Positions 1 through 9,772 of a stretch of DNA of 22,568 nucleotides are shown piece by piece. The position numbers and the translations under genes are program-made. The DNA comes from RBG-16-66-20 sp036262835 (GTDB taxonomy: Bacteria > Pseudomonadota > Gammaproteobacteria > Burkholderiales > SG8-39), in NCBI GenBank assembly GCA_036262835.1, contig DATAID010000028.1, positions 1-22,568 of the forward strand, read 5' to 3'. The number at the start of each line of letters is the position of its first letter. The stretch's first letter is position 1. The notes under the pieces were generated by a model, which saw only the letters and a program-made list of their open reading frames with translations, ran no database searches and was not told the origin of the DNA.

Positions 1-232
1 CCCCGGCCTGATCGAGCGCGGCAAGCAGCGCCTCGGCTGGTTCTACGAGAAGCTCGACCGGCAGCTCGCGGACCACGAATTCCTCGCCGGCAAGCGCTAC
101 TCGGTCGCCGACATCACCGCGCTCTGCGTGTTCGATTTCGCGAAGCGGGTCGGCGCCGAGGCACCCGCGACGCTTTCCCATCTCGCGCGCTGGCACGCGG
201 CCGTCTCGGCCCGGCCGAGCTCAAAAGCCTAA
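1..232 (+). CDS. Glutathione S-transferase, C-terminal part (truncated by window start)
   Basis: The open frame enters at base 2 and gives 76 residues to a TAA stop. The visible part is the all-helical C-terminal domain of a cytosolic glutathione S-transferase: a helix ending in WFYEKLDRQLADHEFLAG, then YSVADITALCVFDFAKR, which matches the conserved N-capping box and hydrophobic staple (S/T-x-x-D) of helix alpha-6, then a last helix with LARWHAAVSARPS. The glutathione-binding thioredoxin domain lies outside the window, so class and substrate cannot be assigned. Its stop codon overlaps the stop of the converging ppsR gene by 4 bases, leaving no room for a terminator between them. Confidence 0.75.
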   Translation, partial: PGLIERGKQRLGWFYEKLDRQLADHEFLAGKRYSVADITALCVFDFAKRVGAEAPATLSHLARWHAAVSARPSSKA

Positions 233-1053
233 AAGACCCGGCGCTCGAGCTTCAGCTCGCGCAGGATCGTGGTGGCGATCTCCTCGATCGACTTGGCGGT
301 CGAGTTGATCCAGCGGATGCCCTCGCGGCGCATCATCCGCTCGGCGTGCTCGATCTCGTAGCGGCAGTTCTCGGGATCGGCGTACTGGCTGCCCGGGCGC
401 CGCTCCTGGCGGATCTCGCGCAGCCGCTCGGGCGCGATCGAAAGGCCGTAGAGCTTGGGCTTGTGCGCCTGCAGCGCCGGCGGCAGCTCCTTCCTCTGGA
501 AATCCTCGGGGATGAGCGGGTAGTTCGCCGTCTTCACGCCGAATTGCAGGGCGAGATAGAGGCTGGTCGGCGTCTTGCCGCTGCGCGAGACGCCGACGAG
601 GATCACGTCCGCATCGGCGAGCTCGCGGTGCGAGGCGCCGTCGTCGTGCGCCATGGCGAAGTTGACCGCCTCGATCCTCTGCTTGTACTCGCGCTTGTCC
701 ATCGAGCTGTGCGAGCGGCCGATGGTGTGGCTCGATTTCACGCCCAGGCCCGCCTCGAGCGGATCGATGAAGGTCTCGAAGAAGTCGAGGAAAAGGGCGT
801 TCGCGCGGCGCACCACGTCGCGCACGTCGCCGTTGACGAGGGTCGAGAACACGATCGGCTGGCCGTCGGCGCGCAGGGACTCGCGCTCGATGCGCTCCAG
901 GCAATCCTGCGCCTTGTCCACCGTGTCGACGAAGGGCAGGTTGACCTGATCGAACTCCAGGCCTTCGAACTGGGTTAACAGACTGTGGCCTAGCATCTGC
1001 GCCGTAATGCCGGTGCCGTCGGACACGAAGAACACGGTGCGGCGCTGCGTCAT
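229..1053 (-). CDS. ppsR: PEP synthase regulatory protein (bifunctional kinase/pyrophosphorylase, DUF299)
   Basis: A 274-residue protein of the PSRP family, the usual family length. In this family the protein phosphorylates a PEP synthase threonine with ADP to inactivate it, and removes the phosphate by a Pi-dependent phosphorolysis. The N-terminus FFVSDGTGITAQMLGHSLL is the family signature. The nucleotide-binding loop GVSRSGKTPTS is at residues 154-164. The start ATG (1051-1053 on the complement) is chosen because this signature follows directly; the frame stays open for 73 more codons upstream, but only as the antisense of ppsA. It is divergent from its target enzyme gene ppsA with 19 bases between the chosen starts, so the pair forms a dedicated control unit of gluconeogenic PEP formation. 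It ends in a 4-base overlap with the GST gene. Confidence 0.95.
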   Translation of the reverse strand: MTQRRTVFFVSDGTGITAQMLGHSLLTQFEGLEFDQVNLPFVDTVDKAQDCLERIERESLRADGQPIVFSTLVNGDVRDVVRRANALFLDFFETFIDPLEAGLGVKSSHTIGRSHSSMDKREYKQRIEAVNFAMAHDDGASHRELADADVILVGVSRSGKTPTSLYLALQFGVKTANYPLIPEDFQRKELPPALQAHKPKLYGLSIAPERLREIRQERRPGSQYADPENCRYEIEHAERMMRREGIRWINSTAKSIEEIATTILRELKLERRVF

Positions 1054-1057
1054 GACG

Positions 1058-1065
1058 ATAAAATA
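1058..1065. promoter_or_regulatory. Candidate overlapping divergent -10 elements between ppsR and ppsA
   Basis: The AT-rich octamer ATAAAATA sits in a GC-rich setting. On the plus strand it reads TAAAAT (1059-1064), 8 bases before the ppsA ATG. On the minus strand it reads TATTTT (1065 down to 1060), 6 bases before the ppsR ATG. Transcription would then begin at or within a few bases of both start codons. I see no convincing -35 hexamer on either side, so this rests on -10 matches and position only. Confidence 0.35.
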
Positions 1066-1072
1066 CCAAGGA

Positions 1073-3517
<2,445 letters not shown>

Positions 3518-3898
3518 GCTTGCCCTTGGCGAGCCCGAGCGCAAGCTTGATCCGTCCCTTGGTGTAGTGCAGGTCGAGCGGCACGAGGGTGTAGCCGCGC
3601 TGCTCGACCTTGCCGATCAGGCGCCGGATCTCCTCGGCGTGCATGAGCACCTTGCGGGTGCGCACCGGATCCGCGTTGACGTGGGTCGAGGCCGAAAGCA
3701 GCGGCGAGATGTGGCTGCCGATCATCCAGAGCGCGCCGTCCTTGACGATCACGTAGGCCTCGCCGATCTGCGCGCGGCCGGCGCGAACCGCCTTCACCTC
3801 CCAGCCCTCGAGGACGAGCCCCGCTTCATAGCGCTCCTCGATGAAGTAATCGTGGGAGGCTTTGCGATTTTCAACGATCGACACGCGCGCATTTTCCC

Positions 3899-4339
3899 AT
3901 GAGACGGATTACGCGCTCGGCGGTGATCGAGACGAGTACCGAGGCGTTCTACGCCCTGGTCGAGGATATCGAGTCCTATCCGCAATTCCTGCCCTGGTGC
4001 GCGGCCGCGAGCGTGCAGAGCCGCACGCCCGGGAAGACGGTGGCGACGCTGGCCCTGAACATGAAGGGCGTGCGCCAGTCCTTCACCACGGAGAACGTCA
4101 ACGTGCCCGGCCGCTCGATCGAGATGCGCCTCCTCGAGGGCCCGTTCAGGCACTTCGCGGCCGAATGGCGCTTCCACCCGCTCGGAGAGCAGGCCTGCAA
4201 GGCCGAGTTCTCGCTCGAGTTCGAGTTCTCGAGCGGGATTCTCGCCGTGGCGCTCGGGCCGATGTTCGAGCGCATGGCCGATGAGACGGTCGAGGCGTTC
4301 GTCCGGCGCGCCGCGCGTCGCGGCGAAACCGCGCAATGA
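3899..4339 (+). CDS. ratA: RatA / Coq10-like START-domain protein
   Basis: A 146-residue protein of the polyketide-cyclase/START (SRPBCC) fold. In E. coli RatA is described as an inhibitor of 70S ribosome association; homologues in mitochondria (Coq10) bind ubiquinone. Family features seen: N-terminal ITRSAVIETSTEAFYALVEDIESYPQFLPWC, the central VRQSFTTENVNVPGRSIEMRLLEGPFRHFAAEWRF, and the closing amphipathic helix GPMFERMADETVEAFVRRA. The ATG lies 14 bases from the divergent smpB start. Its stop overlaps the ratB start (ATGA), so the two are translationally coupled. The conserved smpB/ratA/ratB arrangement is a strong argument for the identity. The exact biochemical role of this copy is not shown by sequence. 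Confidence 0.93.
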   Translation: MRRITRSAVIETSTEAFYALVEDIESYPQFLPWCAAASVQSRTPGKTVATLALNMKGVRQSFTTENVNVPGRSIEMRLLEGPFRHFAAEWRFHPLGEQACKAEFSLEFEFSSGILAVALGPMFERMADETVEAFVRRAARRGETAQ

Positions 4340-4596
4340 AGCTCAGAGTCGAGGTGGTCTGGGCGCTGCCCGGGCGCCAGCGCGTGGTCGCCCTCGAGCT
4401 GGAGAAGGGCGCCACTGCGGCGCACGCCGTGGCGGCCTCGGGAATCGCCGAGGCCCACGCGGCGCTCGGCCGGCATGGCGAGCGGATCGAGCCCGGTACA
4501 CGGCTCCGGGATGGAGACCGGATCGAGCTGCTTCGCCCCCTCGCCGTCGAACCAAGGGAGGCGAGGAAGCGTCGGGCGCGCCGCGACCGCGTATAA
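4336..4596 (+). CDS. ratB: RnfH-family ubiquitin-like protein (RatB, UPF0125)
   Basis: An 86-residue protein of the RnfH/UPF0125 family, a small beta-grasp (ubiquitin-like) fold. Family features are the opening strand LRVEVVWALPGRQRVVALEL, the helix with AVAASGIAEAHA and the end YxxLxxGDRIELLRPL-like segment, here TRLRDGDRIELLRPLAVEPREARKRRA. It begins inside the ratA stop codon (ATGA overlap) and ends where the guaB promoter box begins: the stop TAA lies within TATAAT. Function is not established for the family; the name reflects its operon with ratA. Confidence 0.88.
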   Translation: MKLRVEVVWALPGRQRVVALELEKGATAAHAVAASGIAEAHAALGRHGERIEPGTRLRDGDRIELLRPLAVEPREARKRRARRDRV

Positions 4597-4597
4597 T
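4592..4597 (+). promoter_or_regulatory. Candidate -10 box of the guaBA promoter
   Basis: A perfect TATAAT overlaps the ratB stop codon and stands 24 bases before the guaB ATG. Between them lies AGGA (4612-4615), a plausible ribosome binding site 6 bases from the ATG. The position 17 bases upstream reads GCGTCG, a poor -35, so strength may depend on an activator or other contacts. The exact consensus at the head of a purine operon makes a real promoter likely. Confidence 0.5.
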
Positions 4598-4621
4598 GCC
4601 GATTTGCGGACAGGACCAACA

Positions 4622-6082
4622 ATGCGGTTGATCCAGAAGGCGCTGACCTTCGACGACGTCCTCCTCCTTCCCGCCCACTCGCGCGTCCTCCCCCGGCAGG
4701 TTTCCCTCAAGGCCCGTCTTACCCGCAAGCTCGAGCTGAACATCCCGCTCGTCTCGGCTGCGATGGATACGGTGACCGAGGCGCGCCTCGCGATCGCGAT
4801 GGCTCAGGAAGGCGGCATCGGCATCGTTCACAAGAACATGCGGCCCAAAGAGCAGGCCGCCGAGGTGGCGAAGGTGAAGCGCTTCGAGTCCGGCGTGCTG
4901 CGCGACCCGATGACGGTCGCGCCGGACATGACCGTGCGCCAGGCGATCGCGCTGCAGAAGCGCCACCGCATCTCCGGATTCCCGGTCGTGCGCGCCGGCA
5001 AGGTGGTCGGCATCGTCACCAACCGCGACCTGCGCTTCGAGACGCGCCTCGACCAGCCGGTGAAGAGAATCATGACCCCGCAAGCGAAGCTCGTGACGGT
5101 GCGCGAAGGCGCGACCCGCGAGCAGGCGATGCGCCTCATGCACGCCAACCGCCTCGAGCGCGTGCTCGTCGTGGATTCGGCCTGGCGGCTGAAGGGCCTC
5201 ATCACGGTCAAGGACATCCTCAAGGAAACCGAGCACCCGAACGCCTGCAAGGATCCGCAGGGCAAGCTGCGCGTCGGCGCGGCGGTCGGCGTGGGCGAAG
5301 GCACCGAGGAGCGCGTCGAGGCGCTCGTGGAGGCGGGCGCCGACGTCCTCGTCGTCGACACCGCGCACGGCCACGCGCAGGGCGTGCTCGATCGCGTGCA
5401 GTGGGTGAAGAAAAAGTATCCGAAGACGGAAGTGATCGGCGGCAACGTCGGCACGGGCGAGGGCGCCAAGGCGCTCGTCGATCACGGCGCGGACGGCGTC
5501 AAGGTGGGCATCGGGCCGGGCTCGATCTGCACGACGCGCATCGTCGCGGGCATCGGCGTGCCGCAGATCACCGCCATCCAGAGCGTCGCCGAGGCGCTCG
5601 CGAAGACCAACGTCCCGCTCATCGCCGACGGCGGCATCCGCTATTCGGGCGACATCGCCAAGGCGCTCGGCGCGGGCGCGCATGCGGTCATGCTCGGCTC
5701 GCTCTTCGCGGGCACCGACGAATCTCCCGGCGACATCGAGCTCTACCAGGGCCGCTCCTACAAGTCCTATCGCGGCATGGGGTCCCTGGGCGCGATGCAG
5801 AAGGGCTCCGCCGACCGCTATTTCCAGGACTCCGACATGAACGTCGAGAAGCTCGTGCCCGAGGGCGTCGAGGGGCGCGTGGCCTATAAAGGCAGCGCCG
5901 TGTGGGTGATCCAGCAATTGATGGGCGGCGTGCGCGCAAGCATGGGCTACACCGGCAGCCGGACGCTCGACGACCTGCGCAAGCGCGCCCGGTTCGTCGA
6001 GATCAGCCAGGCGGGGATGCGCGAATCGCACGTGCACGACGTGCAGATCGTGAAGGAGGCCCCGAACTACCGGGCTGAGTAA
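4622..6082 (+). CDS. guaB: Inosine-5'-monophosphate dehydrogenase
   Basis: A 486-residue enzyme, the usual bacterial length. It oxidises IMP to XMP with NAD+, the committed step to GMP. The TIM-barrel catalytic domain begins with LTFDDVLLLP and AAMDTVTEARLAIAMAQEGGIGIVH. Two CBS domains are inserted at about residues 93-205 (MTVAPDMTVRQAIAL and IMTPQAKLVTVREG). The catalytic loop GPGSICTTR carries Cys303, followed by the phosphate-binding GGIRYSGDIAKALGAGA and the flap region with YRGMGSLGAM. The start ATG has an AGGA ribosome binding site and matches the family N-terminus; the frame upstream is not protein-like. The stop codon directly abuts the guaA start, so the two form a guaBA operon. 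Confidence 0.98.
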   Translation: MRLIQKALTFDDVLLLPAHSRVLPRQVSLKARLTRKLELNIPLVSAAMDTVTEARLAIAMAQEGGIGIVHKNMRPKEQAAEVAKVKRFESGVLRDPMTVAPDMTVRQAIALQKRHRISGFPVVRAGKVVGIVTNRDLRFETRLDQPVKRIMTPQAKLVTVREGATREQAMRLMHANRLERVLVVDSAWRLKGLITVKDILKETEHPNACKDPQGKLRVGAAVGVGEGTEERVEALVEAGADVLVVDTAHGHAQGVLDRVQWVKKKYPKTEVIGGNVGTGEGAKALVDHGADGVKVGIGPGSICTTRIVAGIGVPQITAIQSVAEALAKTNVPLIADGGIRYSGDIAKALGAGAHAVMLGSLFAGTDESPGDIELYQGRSYKSYRGMGSLGAMQKGSADRYFQDSDMNVEKLVPEGVEGRVAYKGSAVWVIQQLMGGVRASMGYTGSRTLDDLRKRARFVEISQAGMRESHVHDVQIVKEAPNYRAE

Positions 6083-7636
6083 TTGCACGACAAGATCCTC
6101 ATCCTTGATTTCGGGGCGCAGTACACGCAGCTGATCGCGCGCCGGGTGCGCGAGGCCAAGGTCTACTGCGAGATCCATCCCTGCGACGTGCCGGACGCCT
6201 TCGTCCGCGAGTACGCGCCCAAAGGCATCATCCTTTCCGGCAGCCACGCCTCGGCCTACGAGGAGGCCCTGCAGGCGCCCAAGGTCGCCTTCGAGCTCGG
6301 CGTGCCGGTGCTGGGCATCTGCTACGGCATGCAGACCATGGCGCACCAGCTCGGCGGCAAGGTGGAGGCCGGCAAGGTGCGCGAATTCGGCCACGCCGAG
6401 GTGCGCGCGCGCGGTCATACGAAGCTGCTCCAAGGCCTCGAGGACTCGCGCGGGCCGAACGGCGAGGGGATGCTCAAGGTCTGGATGAGCCACGGCGACA
6501 AGGTGGTCGCCCTGCCGGCCGGCTTCAGCCTGATGGCATCGACCGAGGCCTGCCCGATCGCCGGAATGGCGGACGAGGCGCGCCGCTTCTACGGCGTGCA
6601 GTTCCATCCCGAAGTGACCCACACGCGACAGGGCACCAAGCTCCTGAATCGTTTCGTGAGGGAAATCTGCGGATGTTCCGGGGACTGGAACATGCCGGAC
6701 TATGTTTCGGAGGCGGTCCAGAAAATAAAAGATCAAGTCGGAAAAGAGGAAGTCATCCTCGGCCTCTCCGGAGGTGTCGATTCCTCGGTCGCGGCGATGC
6801 TGCTGCACAGGGCGATCGGCAAGCAGCTCACCTGCGTTTTCGTCGATCATGGCCTGCTCAGGCTGAATGAGGCGAAAGAGGTGCTCGCGGCGTTCCCCAG
6901 GGACCTCAAGGTCGTGCATGTCGACGCGGGCCCGGAGTTCCTGTCTGCGTTGAAGGGCGTGTCGGATCCGGAGCAGAAGCGAAAGATCATCGGCAAGCTC
7001 TTCGTGGATGTTTTCCAGGCCGAGTCCCAGAAGATAAAGAATGCAAAGTGGCTCGCGCAGGGGACGATCTATCCCGACGTGATCGAGTCGGCGGGCGCGA
7101 AGACGAAGAAGGCGGTCACCATCAAGTCGCACCACAACGTGGGCGGCCTCCCGGAAACGCTGCACTTGAAGCTCCTCGAGCCGCTGCGGGAGCTCTTCAA
7201 GGACGAGGTGCGCGAGCTCGGCCTCGCGCTCGGACTGCCGCGCGAGCAGGTCTACCGGCATCCCTTTCCCGGGCCGGGCCTGGGGGTGCGCATCCTGGGC
7301 GAAGTTAAAAAGGAATACATCGACCTGCTGCAGCGAGCCGACGACGTCTTCATCAAGGAGCTCCGCAATTCCGGCTGGTACGACAAGACCGCGCAGGCCT
7401 TCACGGTGTTCATCCCGGTCAAGTCGGTCGGGGTGATGGGCGACGGGCGCACCTACGAGCACGTGGTCGCGCTGCGCGCGGTCGAGACCACCGATTTCAT
7501 GACCGCCGGCTGGGCGCCGCTGCCGCACGAGCTGCTCGCCAAGGTCTCCAGCCGCATCATCAACGAAGTGCGCGGCATCAACCGCGTCACTTACGACATC
7601 TCCTCCAAGCCGCCGGCCACGATCGAGTGGGAGTAG
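6083..7636 (+). CDS. guaA: GMP synthase (glutamine-hydrolysing)
   Basis: A 517-residue two-domain enzyme that aminates XMP to GMP using glutamine and ATP. The class I glutamine amidotransferase domain (about 1-200) has the nucleophile Cys80 in GICYGMQ and the His175/Glu177 pair in FHPEVTHT. The ATP-pyrophosphatase domain has the P-loop SGGVDSS at 229-235 and VFVDHGLLR. The C-terminal dimerisation/XMP-binding domain has HPFPGPGLGVRI and ends with TYDISSKPPATIEWE, the family end. The start is TTG, with no gap after the guaB stop, so translation is probably coupled. Two stretches (about 6645-6780 and 6870-7060) use AT-rich codons unlike the rest of the gene. Confidence 0.98.
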   Translation: MHDKILILDFGAQYTQLIARRVREAKVYCEIHPCDVPDAFVREYAPKGIILSGSHASAYEEALQAPKVAFELGVPVLGICYGMQTMAHQLGGKVEAGKVREFGHAEVRARGHTKLLQGLEDSRGPNGEGMLKVWMSHGDKVVALPAGFSLMASTEACPIAGMADEARRFYGVQFHPEVTHTRQGTKLLNRFVREICGCSGDWNMPDYVSEAVQKIKDQVGKEEVILGLSGGVDSSVAAMLLHRAIGKQLTCVFVDHGLLRLNEAKEVLAAFPRDLKVVHVDAGPEFLSALKGVSDPEQKRKIIGKLFVDVFQAESQKIKNAKWLAQGTIYPDVIESAGAKTKKAVTIKSHHNVGGLPETLHLKLLEPLRELFKDEVRELGLALGLPREQVYRHPFPGPGLGVRILGEVKKEYIDLLQRADDVFIKELRNSGWYDKTAQAFTVFIPVKSVGVMGDGRTYEHVVALRAVETTDFMTAGWAPLPHELLAKVSSRIINEVRGINRVTYDISSKPPATIEWE

Positions 7637-8889
7637 AAGGATCGTCCGTCGGCGCGAGCGCGCTCGCGCCGTTTGCCGTGCGCAGCTTCCGCTTCCAGTG
7701 GCCGGCGGACCTCGCCACCTCCTGGGCTTTCGAGATGGAGGCGCTCATCCTCGGCTGGTACGTGCTCTCGACCACGGGCTCGGTCGAGCAGATGGTGGCG
7801 GTCGCCTCGCTCATCTGGCTGGGGACGCTGCTCTCGCCGTTCTTCGGCCTCGCGGGCGACCGCTTCGGCGCGCGCACGCTCCTCTGCGCGACGCGCGGCG
7901 CCTACGCGCTTTGCGCGGCGACCCTCGCGACGCTCACTCTTTCCGGGCTGCTCGAGACCTGGCACGTCTTCCTCATCGCCACCATCAACGGCCTCCTGCG
8001 TCCGTCCGACACGGCGATGCGCTACGTGATGGTGGGGCAGACGATCCGGCCGGAGATCCTGATGGGCGCGATCGGGCTCACGCGCACGAGCGCGGACACC
8101 GCCCGGGTCGCGGGCGCGCTCACCGGCACGGGCGGCGTGGCGCTGGTCGGCATGGGGCCGGCCTACGCGGCGGTCGCGACGCTCTACGTCGCCTCGTTCC
8201 TGCTGTCGCTCGGGCTTGCGCCGCCGCGCGCGCGCCAGGGCGCGGTCGCCGCGCGGGCGCGGGAGGTGTTCTCGGGACTCAAGCAGGGCGTGATCTATGT
8301 CTGGCGCAAGCCCGACCTGCTCGGCGCCCTTTGCATGGCGTTCCTCATCAACCTCTTCGCCTTCCCGTTCACCCTCGGCCTGCTGCCCTACGTGGCGAAA
8401 GAGGTCTTCCACATGGGGCAGTCCGGGCTGGGCTGGCTCGCCGCCGCGGCGGCAATCGGCGCGCTCATCGGCTCGCTGGCGGTGAGCGCCCGGATGGTCC
8501 GGCCGCGCGCGGCGCGCGCGATGCTCTGGGCGGGCGCCGCGTGGTTCGCGGCCGTGCTCCTCTTCGGGCAGACCCGCTCGCTGCCGGTCGCGCTCGCGCT
8601 CCTTTTCTTCTCCGGCATGGCGCAGGGCTTCTGCATCCCGCCGATCGAGGCGGTGCTGCTGCGGGGCACGAGCGAGGAGATGCGCGGGCGCGTGATGGGG
8701 CTGCGCGTGCTCGCGGTCTGGGGCTTGCCGCTCGGCCTCCTCGCCTCGGGGCCGGTCATCGCGCACTTCGGCTTTCCGGCCATGGCGCTGCTCTATGGCT
8801 GCCTCGCGCTCGCGGCCACGCTTGCGATCGGCTACGGCTGGCGCGGCGCGCTCTGGCACCGCGCCGCTCCGGCCAACTCCCGCGCCTAG
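7627..8889 (+). CDS. MFS transporter (EntS/MFS_3-like), substrate unknown
   Basis: A 420-residue hydrophobic protein with about twelve membrane segments. It carries an MFS motif A-like loop (FGLAGDRFGARTLL) after the second or third helix, and the overall pattern resembles the MFS_3 group that includes the enterobactin exporter EntS. Later features are LRPSDTAMRYVMVGQTI, GMAQGFCIPPIEAVLLRGTSEEMRGRVMGL and a C-terminal helix pair ending WRGALWH. The GTG start at 7627 overlaps guaA by 10 bases. A GAAGGA at 7635-7640 could instead serve a start further in, such as GTG near 7678, so the N-terminus is uncertain. Export of a small molecule is the likely role; nothing nearby identifies the substrate. 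Confidence 0.85.
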   Translation: MGVEGSSVGASALAPFAVRSFRFQWPADLATSWAFEMEALILGWYVLSTTGSVEQMVAVASLIWLGTLLSPFFGLAGDRFGARTLLCATRGAYALCAATLATLTLSGLLETWHVFLIATINGLLRPSDTAMRYVMVGQTIRPEILMGAIGLTRTSADTARVAGALTGTGGVALVGMGPAYAAVATLYVASFLLSLGLAPPRARQGAVAARAREVFSGLKQGVIYVWRKPDLLGALCMAFLINLFAFPFTLGLLPYVAKEVFHMGQSGLGWLAAAAAIGALIGSLAVSARMVRPRAARAMLWAGAAWFAAVLLFGQTRSLPVALALLFFSGMAQGFCIPPIEAVLLRGTSEEMRGRVMGLRVLAVWGLPLGLLASGPVIAHFGFPAMALLYGCLALAATLAIGYGWRGALWHRAAPANSRA

Positions 8890-8892
8890 GCC

Positions 8893-8898
8893 TAGAAT
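8893..8898 (+). promoter_or_regulatory. Candidate -10 box for tadA (leaderless type)
   Basis: TAGAAT stands 8 bases before the tadA ATG in the 17-base gap after the MFS gene, and there is no Shine-Dalgarno sequence in between. It partly overlaps the perfect 10-base palindrome CTAGGCCTAG (8886-8895). No -35 is obvious. If used, transcription would start almost on the ATG. Confidence 0.35.
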
Positions 8899-8906
8899 TG
8901 CGGCCG

Positions 8907-9317
8907 ATGACGGATGAAGAGCCCATGCGCCGCGCGCTCGAGCTCGCGCGGCGCGCGCAGGTCGAAGGTGAGGTCCCGGTCGGCGCCGTGGTCGTGATGG
9001 ACGGCAGGATCGTGGGCGAAGGCTGGAACCGGCCGATCGCCGCCGCCGATCCGACCGCGCATGCGGAGATCCAGGCGCTCAGGAACGCCGCCCTCGCGCA
9101 GAAGAACTACCGGCTGACCGGCGCGACGCTTTACGTGACGCTCGAGCCTTGCGACATGTGCGTGGGCGCGATGTTTCACGCGCGCATCGCTCGAGCGGTG
9201 TACGGGGCGAGCGATCCCAAGAAGCTCGTATTGAAAAATCAGGTCAGGCTGGAAGGCGGAGTGCTGGCGGGGGAGTGCGGCTCGCTGCTGAAGGAGTTCT
9301 TCGCGGCCCGGCGATGA
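8907..9317 (+). CDS. tadA: tRNA-specific adenosine deaminase TadA
   Basis: A 136-residue zinc deaminase that converts the wobble adenosine 34 of tRNA-Arg(ACG) to inosine. The core motifs are complete: HAE at 52-54 (zinc histidine and proton-shuttle glutamate) in DPTAHAEIQALRNAA, and PCDMC at 81-85 giving the two zinc cysteines, followed by VGAMFHARIARAVYGASDPK, typical of TadA rather than of cytidine or guanine deaminases. It is shorter than E. coli TadA (167) at both ends, but no motif is missing. ATG 8907 gives MTDEEPMRRALELA, the normal family start; the longer frame upstream is a shadow of the MFS gene. The stop overlaps the next gene (ATGA). Confidence 0.94.
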   Translation: MTDEEPMRRALELARRAQVEGEVPVGAVVVMDGRIVGEGWNRPIAAADPTAHAEIQALRNAALAQKNYRLTGATLYVTLEPCDMCVGAMFHARIARAVYGASDPKKLVLKNQVRLEGGVLAGECGSLLKEFFAARR

Positions 9318-9772
9318 AAATCGTCATCGATACGGCCAGGCAGGAGCTTCGCTTCGGCGACAGGACCTATCCCGTCTCGACGGCGAAGAACGGCCTGGGC
9401 GAGAAGAACGGCAGCTTCTGCACGCCGCGCGGCCGCCACATCGTGCGCGCGAAGATCGGCGCCGGGCAGCCGCTTTATTCGGTGTTCGTGCGGCGGCGCC
9501 CGACCGGCGAGATCTGGACGCCGGAGCTGCACCAGAAGCATCCGGGGCGCGATTGGATGCTCACGCGCCTGCTCTGGCTCTCCGGGCGCGAGGTCGGCAA
9601 GAACCGGCTGCGCGATGTGGACACCATGCGGCGCTTCATCTACCTGCACGGCACGCACGACTTCGCGGAGATGGGCAAGCCCGGCTCGCACGGCTGCATC
9701 CGCATGCGCAACGAGGACATCGTCGAGCTTTTCGAGCGCGTGCCGCCCTACACCGAGGTCGAGATCCTTTAG
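9314..9772 (+). CDS. L,D-transpeptidase (YkuD) family protein without signal peptide
   Basis: A 152-residue protein that is almost only a YkuD catalytic domain. The signature is present: His112 in YLHGTHD, then, 13 residues on, SHGCIRM (Ser125-His126-Gly127-Cys128), the cysteine being the acyl-enzyme nucleophile in this family. Upstream are the strand IVIDTARQELRF and a TPRGRHIV stretch typical of the fold. YkuD enzymes usually make 3-3 cross-links in peptidoglycan or attach lipoprotein outside the membrane. This one starts MKIVIDTARQ with no signal peptide or membrane anchor, so a periplasmic role is not evident from sequence. It overlaps tadA by 4 bases (translational coupling) and its stop overlaps the converging mtnA stop. 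Confidence 0.85.
   Translation: MKIVIDTARQELRFGDRTYPVSTAKNGLGEKNGSFCTPRGRHIVRAKIGAGQPLYSVFVRRRPTGEIWTPELHQKHPGRDWMLTRLLWLSGREVGKNRLRDVDTMRRFIYLHGTHDFAEMGKPGSHGCIRMRNEDIVELFERVPPYTEVEIL

Noticed and set aside
1007..1072. Longer ppsA start at 1007 or 1052.
   Set aside because: Both would place extra residues before the family-like MHVAWLKDL N-terminus and lie in or at the ppsR start. A TAAAAT box fits ATG 1073 better.
3899..4596. ratA-ratB as a mobile toxin-antitoxin module.
   Set aside because: The smpB/ratA/ratB arrangement is a conserved chromosomal one in proteobacteria, there is no sign of mobility, and ratB is not an established antitoxin.
4343..7528. A 1061-codon open frame on the minus strand opposite ratB, guaB and most of guaA.
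   Set aside because: It is the mirror frame of strongly GC-biased genes, is rich in His, Arg, Ala and Leu, and has no domain-like pattern. guaB and guaA on the other strand are certain.
8886..8895. Palindrome CTAGGCCTAG after the MFS gene as an operator or integration site.
   Set aside because: It is only 10 bases, overlaps a stop codon and a -10-like box, and no regulator or mobile element is nearby.
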